This document shows, in pieces, positions 9,219-17,964 of a stretch of DNA of 64,000 nt. A program made the position numbers and the translations under genes. Source of the DNA: Paracoccaceae bacterium (GTDB lineage Bacteria; Pseudomonadota; Alphaproteobacteria; Rhodobacterales; Rhodobacteraceae); the NCBI GenBank assembly GCA_030697175.1, contig JAUYQR010000014.1, positions 38,213 to 102,212 on the forward strand, written 5' to 3'. The notes under the pieces are model-generated. The model was not told where the DNA came from. It searched no databases and saw only the letters and a program-made list of their open reading frames with translations. How positions within the stretch are numbered: the stretch's first letter is position 1; each line of letters begins with the position of its first letter.

Positions 9219-9294
9219 TCAAGCGCGCGTGTCAAGCGCGCGTGTCAGGCGCGCGTGTCAGGCGCGCGTGTCATGACGCGCGTGTCATGACGCG
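9219..9294. repeat. 13-bp GC-rich minisatellite, about six units
   Basis: Units begin with TCA at 9219, 9232, 9245, 9258, 9271 and 9285 and read TCARGCGCGCGTG, with the fifth expanded to 14 bp (TCATGACGCGCGTG). The array lies between the paralog A start and the 3' end of the AlkB-like gene and contributes that gene's stop codon: TCA on this strand is TGA on the other. Because 13 is not a multiple of 3, successive units place a stop in each frame. Confidence 0.9.
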
Positions 9295-10324
9295 GGGTCG
9301 GCGGCTGCCAGCGGGCAAGGTGCGGGGCGATGGCGCGGCGCCAGAGCCGGGGGGCCAGCGCCATCGTTGCGGCGAGGGGCAGGGGCCAGGGCAAGGTCGG
9401 CGCGTCGTCGGGCAGGCGCAGCGCGGGGAACGGGCGGCCGGGGTGGATGTGGTGGTCGGAATGGCGCGGGGCGTTCAGGAGCATGGCGGAGGAAAACCAG
9501 TGCGGGGTGTTCCAGCTGTGCCGGGGGCCGACGGGTTCAAGCCGGCCATCGGGCAGGCGTGCGCGGGTGAGGCCGTAGTGCTGGACATAGTCGGACAGGA
9601 GGATCTGCGCCTGGGCGTGGAGGGCGAGGAGGGTCCAGGTGGCGACGCCCGAGGGGCCCGCGAGGGCGTAGGCTGCGGCAAGGCAGGCGAGGGCGCCGGT
9701 GAGGTAGAGGGCATAGGGGTGGAGGCGGCGGGGGGTGCGCGCGCGAAGGTCGGTTTCGGCCTGCCAGCCTTGGCGAAAGCCGCCCGCCCACGCGCGGCGG
9801 GCGAAGCGGTAGTAGCTTTCCCCGGCGCGGGCAGTGTTCGGATCGTCGCGGCTGGCGACGTGGCGATGATGCACGAGGCGGTGCGATGAGGCGTGCTGAC
9901 CAAAGAGCAGCGAGGTGTAGAGGATGACGCCAAGGGCGACGAGGCCACGGCGCGGGCGGTGGATCAGTTCGTGCGCGGCGGGGTGGGTGACCTGGCCGAA
10001 CCACAGGCCTGCGGCGAGGAAGGTTGCGATGCGTTCGGGGAGCGACAGGCCGCTGTTGCCGGCGATGGCCCATGTGGCCAGCGGCAGGGCGGCGAGGTGG
10101 GCGGCGGCGATGGTGATGAGAAGGGCGGTGGCGGCGGGAAACTCCTCGCCCTCGGCGGTGCCGGTGGTGAGGGGGATGAGCTGGTCGAGGAGGATCGTCA
10201 GGACCGCCATGTAAAGCAGCGCAAGCCAGAGCCAGGTGCTGCTGGTCGCCAGCCCGATCAGGAGGAGGGCGACGGGCGTGAGCGAGGCTGTGGCAAAGGC
10301 CATGAGGGGGAGCGGGCGCGTCAT
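9245..10324 (-). CDS. AlkB-family membrane di-iron hydroxylase (alkane 1-monooxygenase-like)
   Basis: An integral membrane non-haem di-iron hydroxylase, 359 residues from ATG 10324. It has several hydrophobic helices and the full set of family His motifs: HELIH (118-122), HRLVHHRH (148-155), DYVQHYG (245-251) and RHSDHHIHP (287-295). Together with HSWNTPHWF these point to the AlkB/alkane hydroxylase branch of the fatty acid desaturase superfamily rather than to a desaturase. The family oxidises terminal methyl groups with rubredoxin as donor; no rubredoxin gene is nearby, and the true substrate is not visible. The last residues (RVMTRAPDTRA) are encoded by a GC-rich minisatellite, so the C-terminus may vary between strains. 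Confidence 0.85.
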   Translation of the reverse strand: MTRPLPLMAFATASLTPVALLLIGLATSSTWLWLALLYMAVLTILLDQLIPLTTGTAEGEEFPAATALLITIAAAHLAALPLATWAIAGNSGLSLPERIATFLAAGLWFGQVTHPAAHELIHRPRRGLVALGVILYTSLLFGQHASSHRLVHHRHVASRDDPNTARAGESYYRFARRAWAGGFRQGWQAETDLRARTPRRLHPYALYLTGALACLAAAYALAGPSGVATWTLLALHAQAQILLSDYVQHYGLTRARLPDGRLEPVGPRHSWNTPHWFSSAMLLNAPRHSDHHIHPGRPFPALRLPDDAPTLPWPLPLAATMALAPRLWRRAIAPHLARWQPPTPRHDTRVMTRAPDTRA

Positions 10325-10413
10325 CCGGGGCAGTCTAGGCGAAGCATGGGGCAACGGGGAAGCGCGCATAAGCGCGCGGGTGTGCGGGAGGCGGGCCTTT
10401 CATCGGCGCGGCA

Positions 10414-10423
10414 AAGCGATTAG
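10414..10423 (+). promoter_or_regulatory. AAGCGATTAG box before ftsY
   Basis: The 10-mer AAGCGATTAG ends 10 bases before ATG 10434. The same 10-mer recurs at 13140-13149, ending 9 bases before the ATG of the next transcription unit. The shared word and spacing suggest a promoter element (GATTAG as a -10?) or a translation-initiation element. Weak evidence. Confidence 0.3.
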
Positions 10424-10451
10424 GTGAAGGGAAATGCCATTAGGGGGCGCG

Positions 10452-11534
10452 ATGTCCTTTTTCACCAAACTGAAGGACCGGCTGTTCCGGTCGTCCGACA
10501 AGATCGGCGACGGGCTGGAGGCGCTGGTCGCCGAGGGCGCGGATGAGGCTGCGCTGCCCGAGGTGCCTGAGCTGCCAGCGGCGGTGACCGCGCCGGAGGC
10601 TCCTGCGGTGGTGGTTCAGCCGATCGCCCCGCCCGAGCCGGAGGCGGCACCGAAGCCGGGTATTCTTGGGCGGATGTTCGGGCGCACCGTCGACGAGCCG
10701 CGCCGGGTGCTGGACGACGCGATGCTGGAAAGCCTGGAGGAAATGCTGATCCAGGCCGACATGGGCGTGGATACGGCGGTGCGGGTGACGGCCAACATCG
10801 CCGAGGGGCGGTTCGGGCGGAAGATTTCTACCCCCGAGCTGCGGGCGGCGCTGGCGACCGAGGTGGCGCGGATCATGGCACCGGTGGCGCGGCCGATGCC
10901 GATCTATCCGAAAAAGCCGCAGGTCGTGCTGGTGGTGGGCGTCAACGGATCGGGCAAGACCACGACGATCGGCAAGCTGGCCAGCCAGTTCAAGGCGGCG
11001 GGCAAGACGGTGGTGATTGCCGCGGGTGACACCTTCCGCGCGGCGGCGGTGGAACAGTTGCAGATCTGGGGCCAGCGCGCGGGCGTGCCGGTGATGACGG
11101 CACCCGAGGGCAGCGACCCGGCGAGCCTTGCCTTTGACGCGATGACACGGGCCGAGGCGGAGGGCGCGGACCTTCTGTTGATCGACACGGCGGGGCGCTT
11201 GCAGAACCGGCAGGACCTGATGGAGGAACTGGCCAAGATCGTGCGCGTCATCCGCAAGAAAGACCCGACCGCGCCGCACAATACGCTGCTGGTGCTGGAT
11301 GCGACGACAGGGCAGAACGCGCTGCTGCAGGTGGAGATCTTTCGCAAGATTGCGGATGTGTCGGGGCTGGTGATGACCAAGCTCGATGGCACGGCCAAGG
11401 GCGGGGTTCTGGTGGCGCTGGCCGACAGGTTCGGGCTGCCGATCCATGCGATTGGCGTCGGCGAGCAGATCGACGATCTGTCACCGTTTGACCCCGACGA
11501 GTTCGCGCGCGCGCTTGTGGGCATGGACGCATAA
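10452..11534 (+). CDS. ftsY: Signal recognition particle receptor FtsY
   Basis: The SRP receptor GTPase that delivers ribosome-nascent chain complexes to the Sec translocon; peripheral inner membrane. About 360 residues: an acidic, Pro/Ala-rich N-terminal A region (about 20-80), the helical N domain (about 85-155) and the G domain with GVNGSGKTTTIGKLA (about 164-178), GDTFRAAAVEQL, LIDTAGRLQN and TKLDGTAKGG. I prefer ATG 10452 (MSFFTKLKDRLF, the usual start in this group); an in-frame ATG at 10434 is possible. It probably leads an operon with the DMT transporter and yciB. Confidence 0.95.
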   Translation: MSFFTKLKDRLFRSSDKIGDGLEALVAEGADEAALPEVPELPAAVTAPEAPAVVVQPIAPPEPEAAPKPGILGRMFGRTVDEPRRVLDDAMLESLEEMLIQADMGVDTAVRVTANIAEGRFGRKISTPELRAALATEVARIMAPVARPMPIYPKKPQVVLVVGVNGSGKTTTIGKLASQFKAAGKTVVIAAGDTFRAAAVEQLQIWGQRAGVPVMTAPEGSDPASLAFDAMTRAEAEGADLLLIDTAGRLQNRQDLMEELAKIVRVIRKKDPTAPHNTLLVLDATTGQNALLQVEIFRKIADVSGLVMTKLDGTAKGGVLVALADRFGLPIHAIGVGEQIDDLSPFDPDEFARALVGMDA

Positions 11535-11548
11535 GCGATGCGGGCCGC

Positions 11549-12454
11549 ATGACCGAGACGCTGCAGGCGCTGGAAGGCACGACGGCGGGCGAGCATGTGG
11601 CGCTGCTGCTGGCGCTGGTGTCGGCGATTGCGCACGCCTGTTTCGGGGCCTTGCAGAAGGGGCGGCACGACCCTTGGGTGACGCGGGGTGCGATTGACGT
11701 CTGGATCGCGGTTCTGGCGGCACCGGTGGCGCTGTTCGTGGTGCCGTGGCCGGTGGGGTTTGAATGGCTGGTGCTGCTGGGCGCGCTGGGCATCCATTTC
11801 TGCTACAAGCTGACAATGGCGCTGGCCTATGAGCGGGCAGCTTACACCGTCGTCTACCCGGTGGTGCGCGGGTCCGGCCCGCTGATCACGCTGGCCTTTG
11901 CGGCGGTGTTTCTGGGCGAGCATTACGGGCCGTGGCAATGGCTGGGCGTGGCGATCCTGTCGGCGGCGATCCTTGGGCTGGCGGGGGTCAACCTGCGCGA
12001 CGCGCCAGTTGATCCACGGGCGCTGAAGGCGGGCTTGGGGTGGGCGTTCGCGGGCGGGATGCTGGTGGCGGTCTACACCACCTATGACGCCTGGGGCATA
12101 AGGTTGACGCCGGACCCGTTCACGTTTCTGGCATGGTTCTTCCTGATCACGGCGCTGGACTTTCCGGTGCTGATGGGGGTGAAGCTCTTGCGCGGCACCG
12201 CGTCGGTGGCGGGCGAGGTGCGGGGGCTGATGCTGCGCGGGTTCATCGGCGCGCTGGTCGCCTTTGTCAGCTTCGGCGGGGTGATGCTGGGCACCCGGAT
12301 CGGCAAGGTGGGCGAGGTTGCGGCGCTGCGCGAAACCTCTACGGTGTTTGCGGCGCTGATCGGCTGGGCAGTGCTGGGCGAGAAGGTGGGGCGGGTGCGC
12401 GCGTCCCTGATGATGGGCGTCGCGCTGGGCGCGGTGATGGTACAGGCAGGATGA
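11549..12454 (+). CDS. DMT-family (EamA) membrane transporter
   Basis: A 301-residue inner membrane protein with about ten hydrophobic segments in two repeated halves, as expected for EamA drug/metabolite transporters. The repeat halves carry AAYTVVYPVVRGSGPL and a second-half equivalent near LRETSTVFAALIGWAVLGEKVG. The exported solute cannot be told from sequence. It starts 14 bases after ftsY and its TGA overlaps a possible start of yciB, which supports co-transcription. Confidence 0.85.
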   Translation: MTETLQALEGTTAGEHVALLLALVSAIAHACFGALQKGRHDPWVTRGAIDVWIAVLAAPVALFVVPWPVGFEWLVLLGALGIHFCYKLTMALAYERAAYTVVYPVVRGSGPLITLAFAAVFLGEHYGPWQWLGVAILSAAILGLAGVNLRDAPVDPRALKAGLGWAFAGGMLVAVYTTYDAWGIRLTPDPFTFLAWFFLITALDFPVLMGVKLLRGTASVAGEVRGLMLRGFIGALVAFVSFGGVMLGTRIGKVGEVAALRETSTVFAALIGWAVLGEKVGRVRASLMMGVALGAVMVQAG

Positions 12455-12456
12455 CG

Positions 12457-13062
12457 ATGGCAGACAAGACGATCAACCCGGTGCTGAAGCAGGTTCTGGA
12501 ACTGGGCCCGACGCTGGTGTTCTTTGCGATCTACATGTGGATCAAGGATGACAAGTTTCAGATCGGCGGCACCGAGTATTCGGGGTTCATCGTGGCGGCA
12601 CTGGTGCTGGTGCCGATCCTTCTTGTCTCAATTGCGGCGCTGTGGCGGCTGACCGGGCAACTGAGCCGGATGCAGATTTTCGTCGGTGTGATGGTGATCT
12701 TCTTCGGCGGGCTGACGGCGTGGTTCAACGACGAGAGCTTTTTCAAGATGAAGACAAGCATCGTCTACGGCACCTTCGCCACGATCCTGACGGTGGGCCT
12801 GTTGCAGGGGCGCAGCTATCTGCAATGGGTGATGGCCGAGGCTTTGCCAATGATGCCAGAGGGTTGGATGATCCTGACGCGCAGGCTGACGATGATGTTC
12901 GCGGCCCTTGCAGTGGCCAACGAGGTGATCTGGCGCACGCAATCGACCGAGCTTTGGGTCAAGCTGGAGACGTTCGGCATGCCGGTGGCGCTGTTTTTGT
13001 TCCTGATGCTGCAGATCACCATGCTGAACCGCTACATGATCGAGGCGCCCGACGAAAAGTGA
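12457..13062 (+). CDS. yciB: Inner membrane-spanning protein YciB (septation protein IspZ family)
   Basis: A 201-residue polytopic membrane protein of the YciB/IspZ family, implicated in cell envelope synthesis and septation. It shows the family pattern: NPVLKQVLELGPTLVFF at the N-terminus, GGLTAWFNDESFFKMK in the middle and VANEVIWRTQSTELWVKLE toward the end. An ATG at 12451 overlaps the upstream stop, but the GCAGG sequence is correctly spaced only for ATG 12457, which I use. It follows ftsY and a DMT transporter. Confidence 0.9.
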   Translation: MADKTINPVLKQVLELGPTLVFFAIYMWIKDDKFQIGGTEYSGFIVAALVLVPILLVSIAALWRLTGQLSRMQIFVGVMVIFFGGLTAWFNDESFFKMKTSIVYGTFATILTVGLLQGRSYLQWVMAEALPMMPEGWMILTRRLTMMFAALAVANEVIWRTQSTELWVKLETFGMPVALFLFLMLQITMLNRYMIEAPDEK

Positions 13063-13139
13063 CGGAAGCGGCGCGAAATGCCTTTCAAGGGTCCGGGTTC
13101 TGCCCAAGGTCTGCCTTAAGTCGCCGCTAGAACGGGGCC

Positions 13140-13149
13140 AAGCGATTAG
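13140..13149 (+). promoter_or_regulatory. AAGCGATTAG box before the membrane protein gene
   Basis: Second copy of AAGCGATTAG, ending 9 bases before ATG 13159; compare 10414-10423 before ftsY. It may be a -10-like element. Weak evidence. Confidence 0.3.
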
Positions 13150-13158
13150 AGGTTTGCC

Positions 13159-13794
13159 ATGTTCCGTATGCCTTTTGACATGATCCGTTTGTTCCTGAGC
13201 CTGTTTCAAGACCTGCCCGCCTTGCCGCGCACGATCTACATTCCCGGCGCGGTCCTGCTGGCCTCATATCCGATCCTTGCGGTGGCCCTTGGCGCGGATG
13301 CACAGGGGCAGGCCTTTGCGACGGCCTTCCTTCTGGCGCTGGCGGTGCGGATCGGGCTGGGGTTCGAGGGCATGGTGCGGCGGATGCTGATGAAGTTCAG
13401 CGCCGGCCAGACGGTGCTTCTGGCGCTGGCAATGTCGGTGCTGCCGTTGGCGGTGGTGGCGATGGCGAGCGATCCGATCTGGTGCCAGCGCATCCAGAGC
13501 GCGTTCTACGTGGTGATCGGCGGCGTGTTCCTGCTGGACGTGCTGCGTGGCCGCAACGACACCGCGGCGACCCTGTGGCCGGACCGCGAGATGCAGGCTT
13601 ACCTGCCCAACCTGACCCGGATGATGGTGATCTACAACTTCAGTTTCCTTGTGCTGAACGAGACGCTGATCAGCACGCTGGACGCCTCGCACTGGCTGCT
13701 GTTCTGGGCGGTGTTGCCGGTGATCGGCCATATGGTGCTGCGCGCGCTGGTGCTGACGGTGATCAATTTGGACGACGAGGCGCATCCGGTCTGA
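13159..13794 (+). CDS. Hypothetical polytopic membrane protein
   Basis: A 211-residue protein with about five or six hydrophobic segments (about 28-45, 50-70, 82-105, 115-130, 155-175, 180-205) separated by short charged loops such as RGRNDTAATLWPDREM. I do not recognise a domain, and no transporter or enzyme motif stands out. Codon use is like its neighbours. It stands between yciB and the metZ riboswitch and is followed by a hairpin terminator, so it is probably transcribed alone. Function unknown. Confidence 0.75.
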   Translation: MFRMPFDMIRLFLSLFQDLPALPRTIYIPGAVLLASYPILAVALGADAQGQAFATAFLLALAVRIGLGFEGMVRRMLMKFSAGQTVLLALAMSVLPLAVVAMASDPIWCQRIQSAFYVVIGGVFLLDVLRGRNDTAATLWPDREMQAYLPNLTRMMVIYNFSFLVLNETLISTLDASHWLLFWAVLPVIGHMVLRALVLTVINLDDEAHPV

Positions 13795-13820
13795 CCGGAA
13801 CGCTGTTAACGAGTGACGAG

Positions 13821-13845
13821 GGCCGCGTTCCGACGCGGCCTTCCT
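13821..13845 (+). terminator. Intrinsic-type terminator after the 13.2 kb membrane protein gene
   Basis: Perfect 8-bp stem GGCCGCGT (13821-13828) / ACGCGGCC (13833-13840) with loop TCCG, then TTCCTGGTTT. The T tract is interrupted, so termination may be partial. Confidence 0.65.
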
Positions 13846-13892
13846 GGTTTCGGGCAGGCTTGACCCCGCCGGGTGCGGGGCGTAGACAACCC

Positions 13893-13952
13893 CTCGTGGC
13901 GCTTTGTTACCGGATTGCGGGCCACGTTAAACAAACCGCTAAAGAGGTGAAG
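13893..13952 (+). ncRNA. SAM-II riboswitch
   Basis: An S-adenosylmethionine-sensing leader of the SAM-II (metA) class, an H-type pseudoknot typical of alphaproteobacterial methionine genes. The first stem is CGTGGC (13895-13900) pairing with GCCACG (13921-13926). The conserved tail GCCACGTTAAACAA then CCGCTAAAGAGG (to about 13947) closely matches the SAM-II consensus as I recall it, and the loop GCTTTGTT can pair with AACAAA. It lies about 75 bases before metZ, the expected target. Confidence 0.9.
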
Positions 13953-13960
13953 GGCGTTGG

Positions 13961-13992
13961 CCCCGGCACCTTTCGGTTGTCCGGGGTTTTTT
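13961..13992 (+). terminator. Intrinsic terminator between SAM-II riboswitch and metZ
   Basis: Stem CCCCGG (13961-13966) / CCGGGG (13981-13986), extendable inward by CACC / GGTTG, followed by TTTTTT (13987-13992). It lies after the aptamer and before the metZ start, as expected of a transcriptional attenuator turned on by SAM. AAAGAGGTG (13941-13949), the end of the aptamer, can pair with CACCTTT (13967-13973) inside the hairpin as a candidate antiterminator. Confidence 0.8.
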
Positions 13993-14025
13993 CTTGGCCG
14001 GAGGCCATGCTGGGGAATAGGCGCT

Positions 14026-15207
14026 ATGACGAAAGACTGGAAAACCCGCACGAAACTGGTTCATGAAGGCACCCGCCGCAGCCAGTATGGCGAGATGGCC
14101 GAGGCGATCTTTCTGACGCAGGGTTTCGTCTACCCCGATGCCGAAAGTGCCGAGGCGCGGTTCATCAAGGCCGGCGAGGACGAGTTCATCTATGCCCGCT
14201 ACGGCAACCCGACGACGCGGATGTTCGAGGAGCGGATCGCTGCCCTGGAAGGCACCGAGGATGCGTTTGCGACAGCCAGCGGGATGGCGGCGGTGTCGGG
14301 GGCGCTGACCTCGATGCTGCGGGCGGGGGACCATGTGGTATCCTCACGCGCGCTGTTCGGAAGCTGCCTTTACATTCTGGAGGAGGTGCTGACGCGCTAT
14401 GGCGTGAAGGTGACCTTCGTCGACGGTGCCGACCTTGACCAATGGCGCGCGGCGGTGGTGCCGGGAACGAAGGCGGTGTTCTTCGAATCCATGTCGAACC
14501 CCACGCTGGAGTTGATTGATATCACAGCGGTTTCCGAGATTGCCCATGCGGCGGGTGCGCTGGTGATCTGCGACAACGTCTTTGCCACGCCCGTGTTCAG
14601 CCGCGCGGTGGAGCAGGGCGCGGATGTGATCGTCTATTCCACCACCAAGCACATCGACGGGCAGGGCCGCGCCTTGGGCGGCGTGGTTTGCGCCAGCCGC
14701 GAGTTCATCCGCAAGACGCTGGAGCCCTACATGAAGCACACCGGCGGGTCGATGAGCCCGTTCACGGCGTGGATGCATCTGAACGGCATGGCGACGCTGG
14801 ACCTGCGCTGCCGGGCGATGGCGGACGCGGCGAAGGAGATCGCGTCGGCGCTTGAGGGGCACGAGAAATTGTCCCGCGTGATCTATCCCGGCCTGCCGAG
14901 CCACCGGCAGCACGCGCTGGCGATGGCGCAGATGGGGTCGGGCGGGACGCTCTTGGCATTTGACCTGAAGGGCGGCAAGGCGGCGGCGTTCCGGTTCATG
15001 AACGCGCTGGAGATCGTGAAGATCTCCAACAACCTTGGTGACGCGAAGTCGATCGCGACCCACCCGGCGACGACGACCCACCAACGGCTGCCGCAGGACC
15101 AGAAGGACGCGCTGGGCATCACACCGGGGCTGATCCGGCTGTCGGTGGGGCTGGAGGACGCGGGCGACCTGACGGCAGATCTGATGCAGGCGCTTTCGGT
15201 GGCGTGA
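14026..15207 (+). CDS. metZ: O-succinylhomoserine sulfhydrylase MetZ
   Basis: A PLP enzyme of the Cys/Met metabolism family that converts O-succinylhomoserine and sulfide into homocysteine in methionine synthesis. The 393 residues show YARYGNPTTRMFEERIAALE (about 52-71), ATASGMAAVSGAL, the PLP Lys in YSTTKHIDGQGRALGG (about 206-221) and a C-terminal HPATTTHQRL. I set the start at ATG 14026 (MTKDWKTRTKLVHEG); the longer frame runs through the terminator hairpin. A SAM-II riboswitch and terminator sit directly upstream, so expression should fall when SAM is plentiful. An O-acetylhomoserine specificity cannot be excluded. Confidence 0.93.
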   Translation: MTKDWKTRTKLVHEGTRRSQYGEMAEAIFLTQGFVYPDAESAEARFIKAGEDEFIYARYGNPTTRMFEERIAALEGTEDAFATASGMAAVSGALTSMLRAGDHVVSSRALFGSCLYILEEVLTRYGVKVTFVDGADLDQWRAAVVPGTKAVFFESMSNPTLELIDITAVSEIAHAAGALVICDNVFATPVFSRAVEQGADVIVYSTTKHIDGQGRALGGVVCASREFIRKTLEPYMKHTGGSMSPFTAWMHLNGMATLDLRCRAMADAAKEIASALEGHEKLSRVIYPGLPSHRQHALAMAQMGSGGTLLAFDLKGGKAAAFRFMNALEIVKISNNLGDAKSIATHPATTTHQRLPQDQKDALGITPGLIRLSVGLEDAGDLTADLMQALSVA

Positions 15208-15256
15208 AGGTCGCGGCCGGACCTTGCGTCGCACCATTATGTGATTAGATCAGACG

Positions 15257-15293
15257 CGCCTGCCCCCGGACCAGGGTGATCCGGGGGCAGGCG
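15257..15293. terminator. Long perfect inverted repeat between metZ and folE2
   Basis: CGCCTGCCCCCGGA (15257-15270) and TCCGGGGGCAGGCG (15280-15293) form a perfect 14-bp stem with a 9-base loop. There is no T tract on the plus strand, so it is not a classic terminator; it may still end metZ transcription or stabilise the mRNA 3' end. TATACT follows at about 15301 and could be a -10 for folE2. Confidence 0.6.
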
Positions 15294-15358
15294 TCGCCCG
15301 TATACTCTCCGGAAATTGAAGGCAGGCGCTGCGCTGCCGGAACCGAAAGGACCACCCG

Positions 15359-16447
<1,089 letters not shown>

Positions 16448-16449
16448 TG

Positions 16450-16479
16450 GACGGCATGGCAATTGACGGCATGGCAATT
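16450..16479. repeat. 15-bp direct repeat, two copies
   Basis: GACGGCATGGCAATT is repeated head to tail at 16450-16464 and 16465-16479, in the short gap between folE2 and trkH. Likely a slippage duplication; no function is evident. Confidence 0.8.
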
Positions 16480-16515
16480 GACGGGCCGGACGCGCCCGCG
16501 TAGCCATGCCGCACC

Positions 16516-17964
16516 ATGATTGATATCCGCCCCGTCGCCTATGTCATTGGACGCATTCTGGTTGTCCTGGCCATTCTCATGGTTGCGCCGGCGATCATCG
16601 ACTGGCGGGCCGGCGATCCGAACGGGATTGCCTTTGCGCAATGCGCGATGATCACCGGGGTGGTCGGGGGGGCCTTGTCGCTGGCGACGGTGAACGGGCT
16701 GGGACCGGCGCTGGACGTGCGGCAGGCCTATCTGCTGACCGCGGCGATCTGGATCGTGGTGCCGGGCTTTGGCGCGCTGCCGCTGTATTTCGGCGCGCCG
16801 GGGTTGAGCTATCCCGATGCGTTCTTTGAAAGCGTGTCGGGATTCACCACCACGGGTGCGACGGTGATCTTCGGGCTGGAGAGCCTGCCGGTGGGCATGA
16901 ACCTGTGGCGCGGGATGATCCAGTTCTTTGGCGGTCTGGGGATCGCCTTCATCGCGATGATCTTTCTGCCGCTGATGCGGATCGGGGGGATGCAGTTTTT
17001 CCGCACCGAAGGCTTCGACACCTTCGGCAAGGCGTTGCCGCGGGCGACGGATATCGCGCGGCAGTTGCTGTTCATCTACGTCGCGCTGAACGCCATCTGC
17101 ATCGTGGTGTATCTGCTGATCGGGATGACGCCGCTGGATGCGGTGGTCAACGGGTTTGCGACCATCGCGACGGGCGGGTTTTCGCCGGCTGACGTATCGT
17201 TCAACAAGTATCAGGGCGCGGGCGAGTATTTCGGGGCGCTGTTCATGGTGCTCGGCAGTCTGCCCTACATCCGGTATGTGCAACTGGTGAACGCGTCGTC
17301 GGGGCCGTTGTGGCGTGACAGCCAGGTGCGGACCTATCTTCGTTGGCTGATGTCGGCGGTTTTGATCGTCACGGTCTGGCGGGTGTCGACATCGGACATG
17401 GGATGGGAAGCCGCGTTCCGCGAAAGCCTGTTCAACCTGACCTCGATCATGTCGTCGACCGGGTTCTTTTCCGGCAGTTTCCCGACCTGGGGCGGGTTCA
17501 TGCTTGTGGTGGCCTTTGTGGTCGGTGTGGTCGGCGCCTGTTCGGGATCATCGGCCGCGGGGTTGAGCGTGTTCCGGGTGCAGGTCGCGATGGCAGCATT
17601 GCGGCGCGAAGTGCGGCGCATTGCCAACCCCTCCAGCATCGACCCGGTGAAATACGAGGGCCGCACGGTGGAGAAGGACGTGCTGGATGCGGTGGTGATG
17701 TTCCTCTCGGGTTACATCCTGCTTTTGGGCATCATGAGCGTTGCGATGACGCTGGTGGGCGTCGATCCGGTGTCGGCGCTGTTCGCGGTGTGGACCGCGC
17801 TGGGCAACATCGGCTACGGCTTTGGCCCCCTGGTGGAGCGGACCGGGACGTTCATAGATTTCCCCAATGCCGCGATCCTGATCATGACGCTGTGCATGAT
17901 CCTTGGCCGGTTGGGCCTCTTGGCAATTCTGGTGCTGGTGCTGCCGGCGTTCTGGCGGCGTTAG
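16516..17964 (+). CDS. trkH: TrkH-family potassium uptake protein
   Basis: The membrane pore subunit of the Trk potassium uptake system, 482 residues with many hydrophobic helices. The four pore loops with their filter glycines are visible: SGFTTTGAT (about 109), FATIATGGFSP (about 213), SIMSSTGFFSG (about 310) and WTALGNIGYGFG (about 423). It normally works with the cytoplasmic NAD-binding regulator TrkA, which is not in the window. Its TAG overlaps the stop of the convergent secreted protein gene by 4 bases. Confidence 0.95.
   Translation: MIDIRPVAYVIGRILVVLAILMVAPAIIDWRAGDPNGIAFAQCAMITGVVGGALSLATVNGLGPALDVRQAYLLTAAIWIVVPGFGALPLYFGAPGLSYPDAFFESVSGFTTTGATVIFGLESLPVGMNLWRGMIQFFGGLGIAFIAMIFLPLMRIGGMQFFRTEGFDTFGKALPRATDIARQLLFIYVALNAICIVVYLLIGMTPLDAVVNGFATIATGGFSPADVSFNKYQGAGEYFGALFMVLGSLPYIRYVQLVNASSGPLWRDSQVRTYLRWLMSAVLIVTVWRVSTSDMGWEAAFRESLFNLTSIMSSTGFFSGSFPTWGGFMLVVAFVVGVVGACSGSSAAGLSVFRVQVAMAALRREVRRIANPSSIDPVKYEGRTVEKDVLDAVVMFLSGYILLLGIMSVAMTLVGVDPVSALFAVWTALGNIGYGFGPLVERTGTFIDFPNAAILIMTLCMILGRLGLLAILVLVLPAFWRR

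Noticed and set aside
9219..9294. CRISPR-like array
   Set aside because: Units are contiguous, only 13 bp long and have no spacers; this is a minisatellite.
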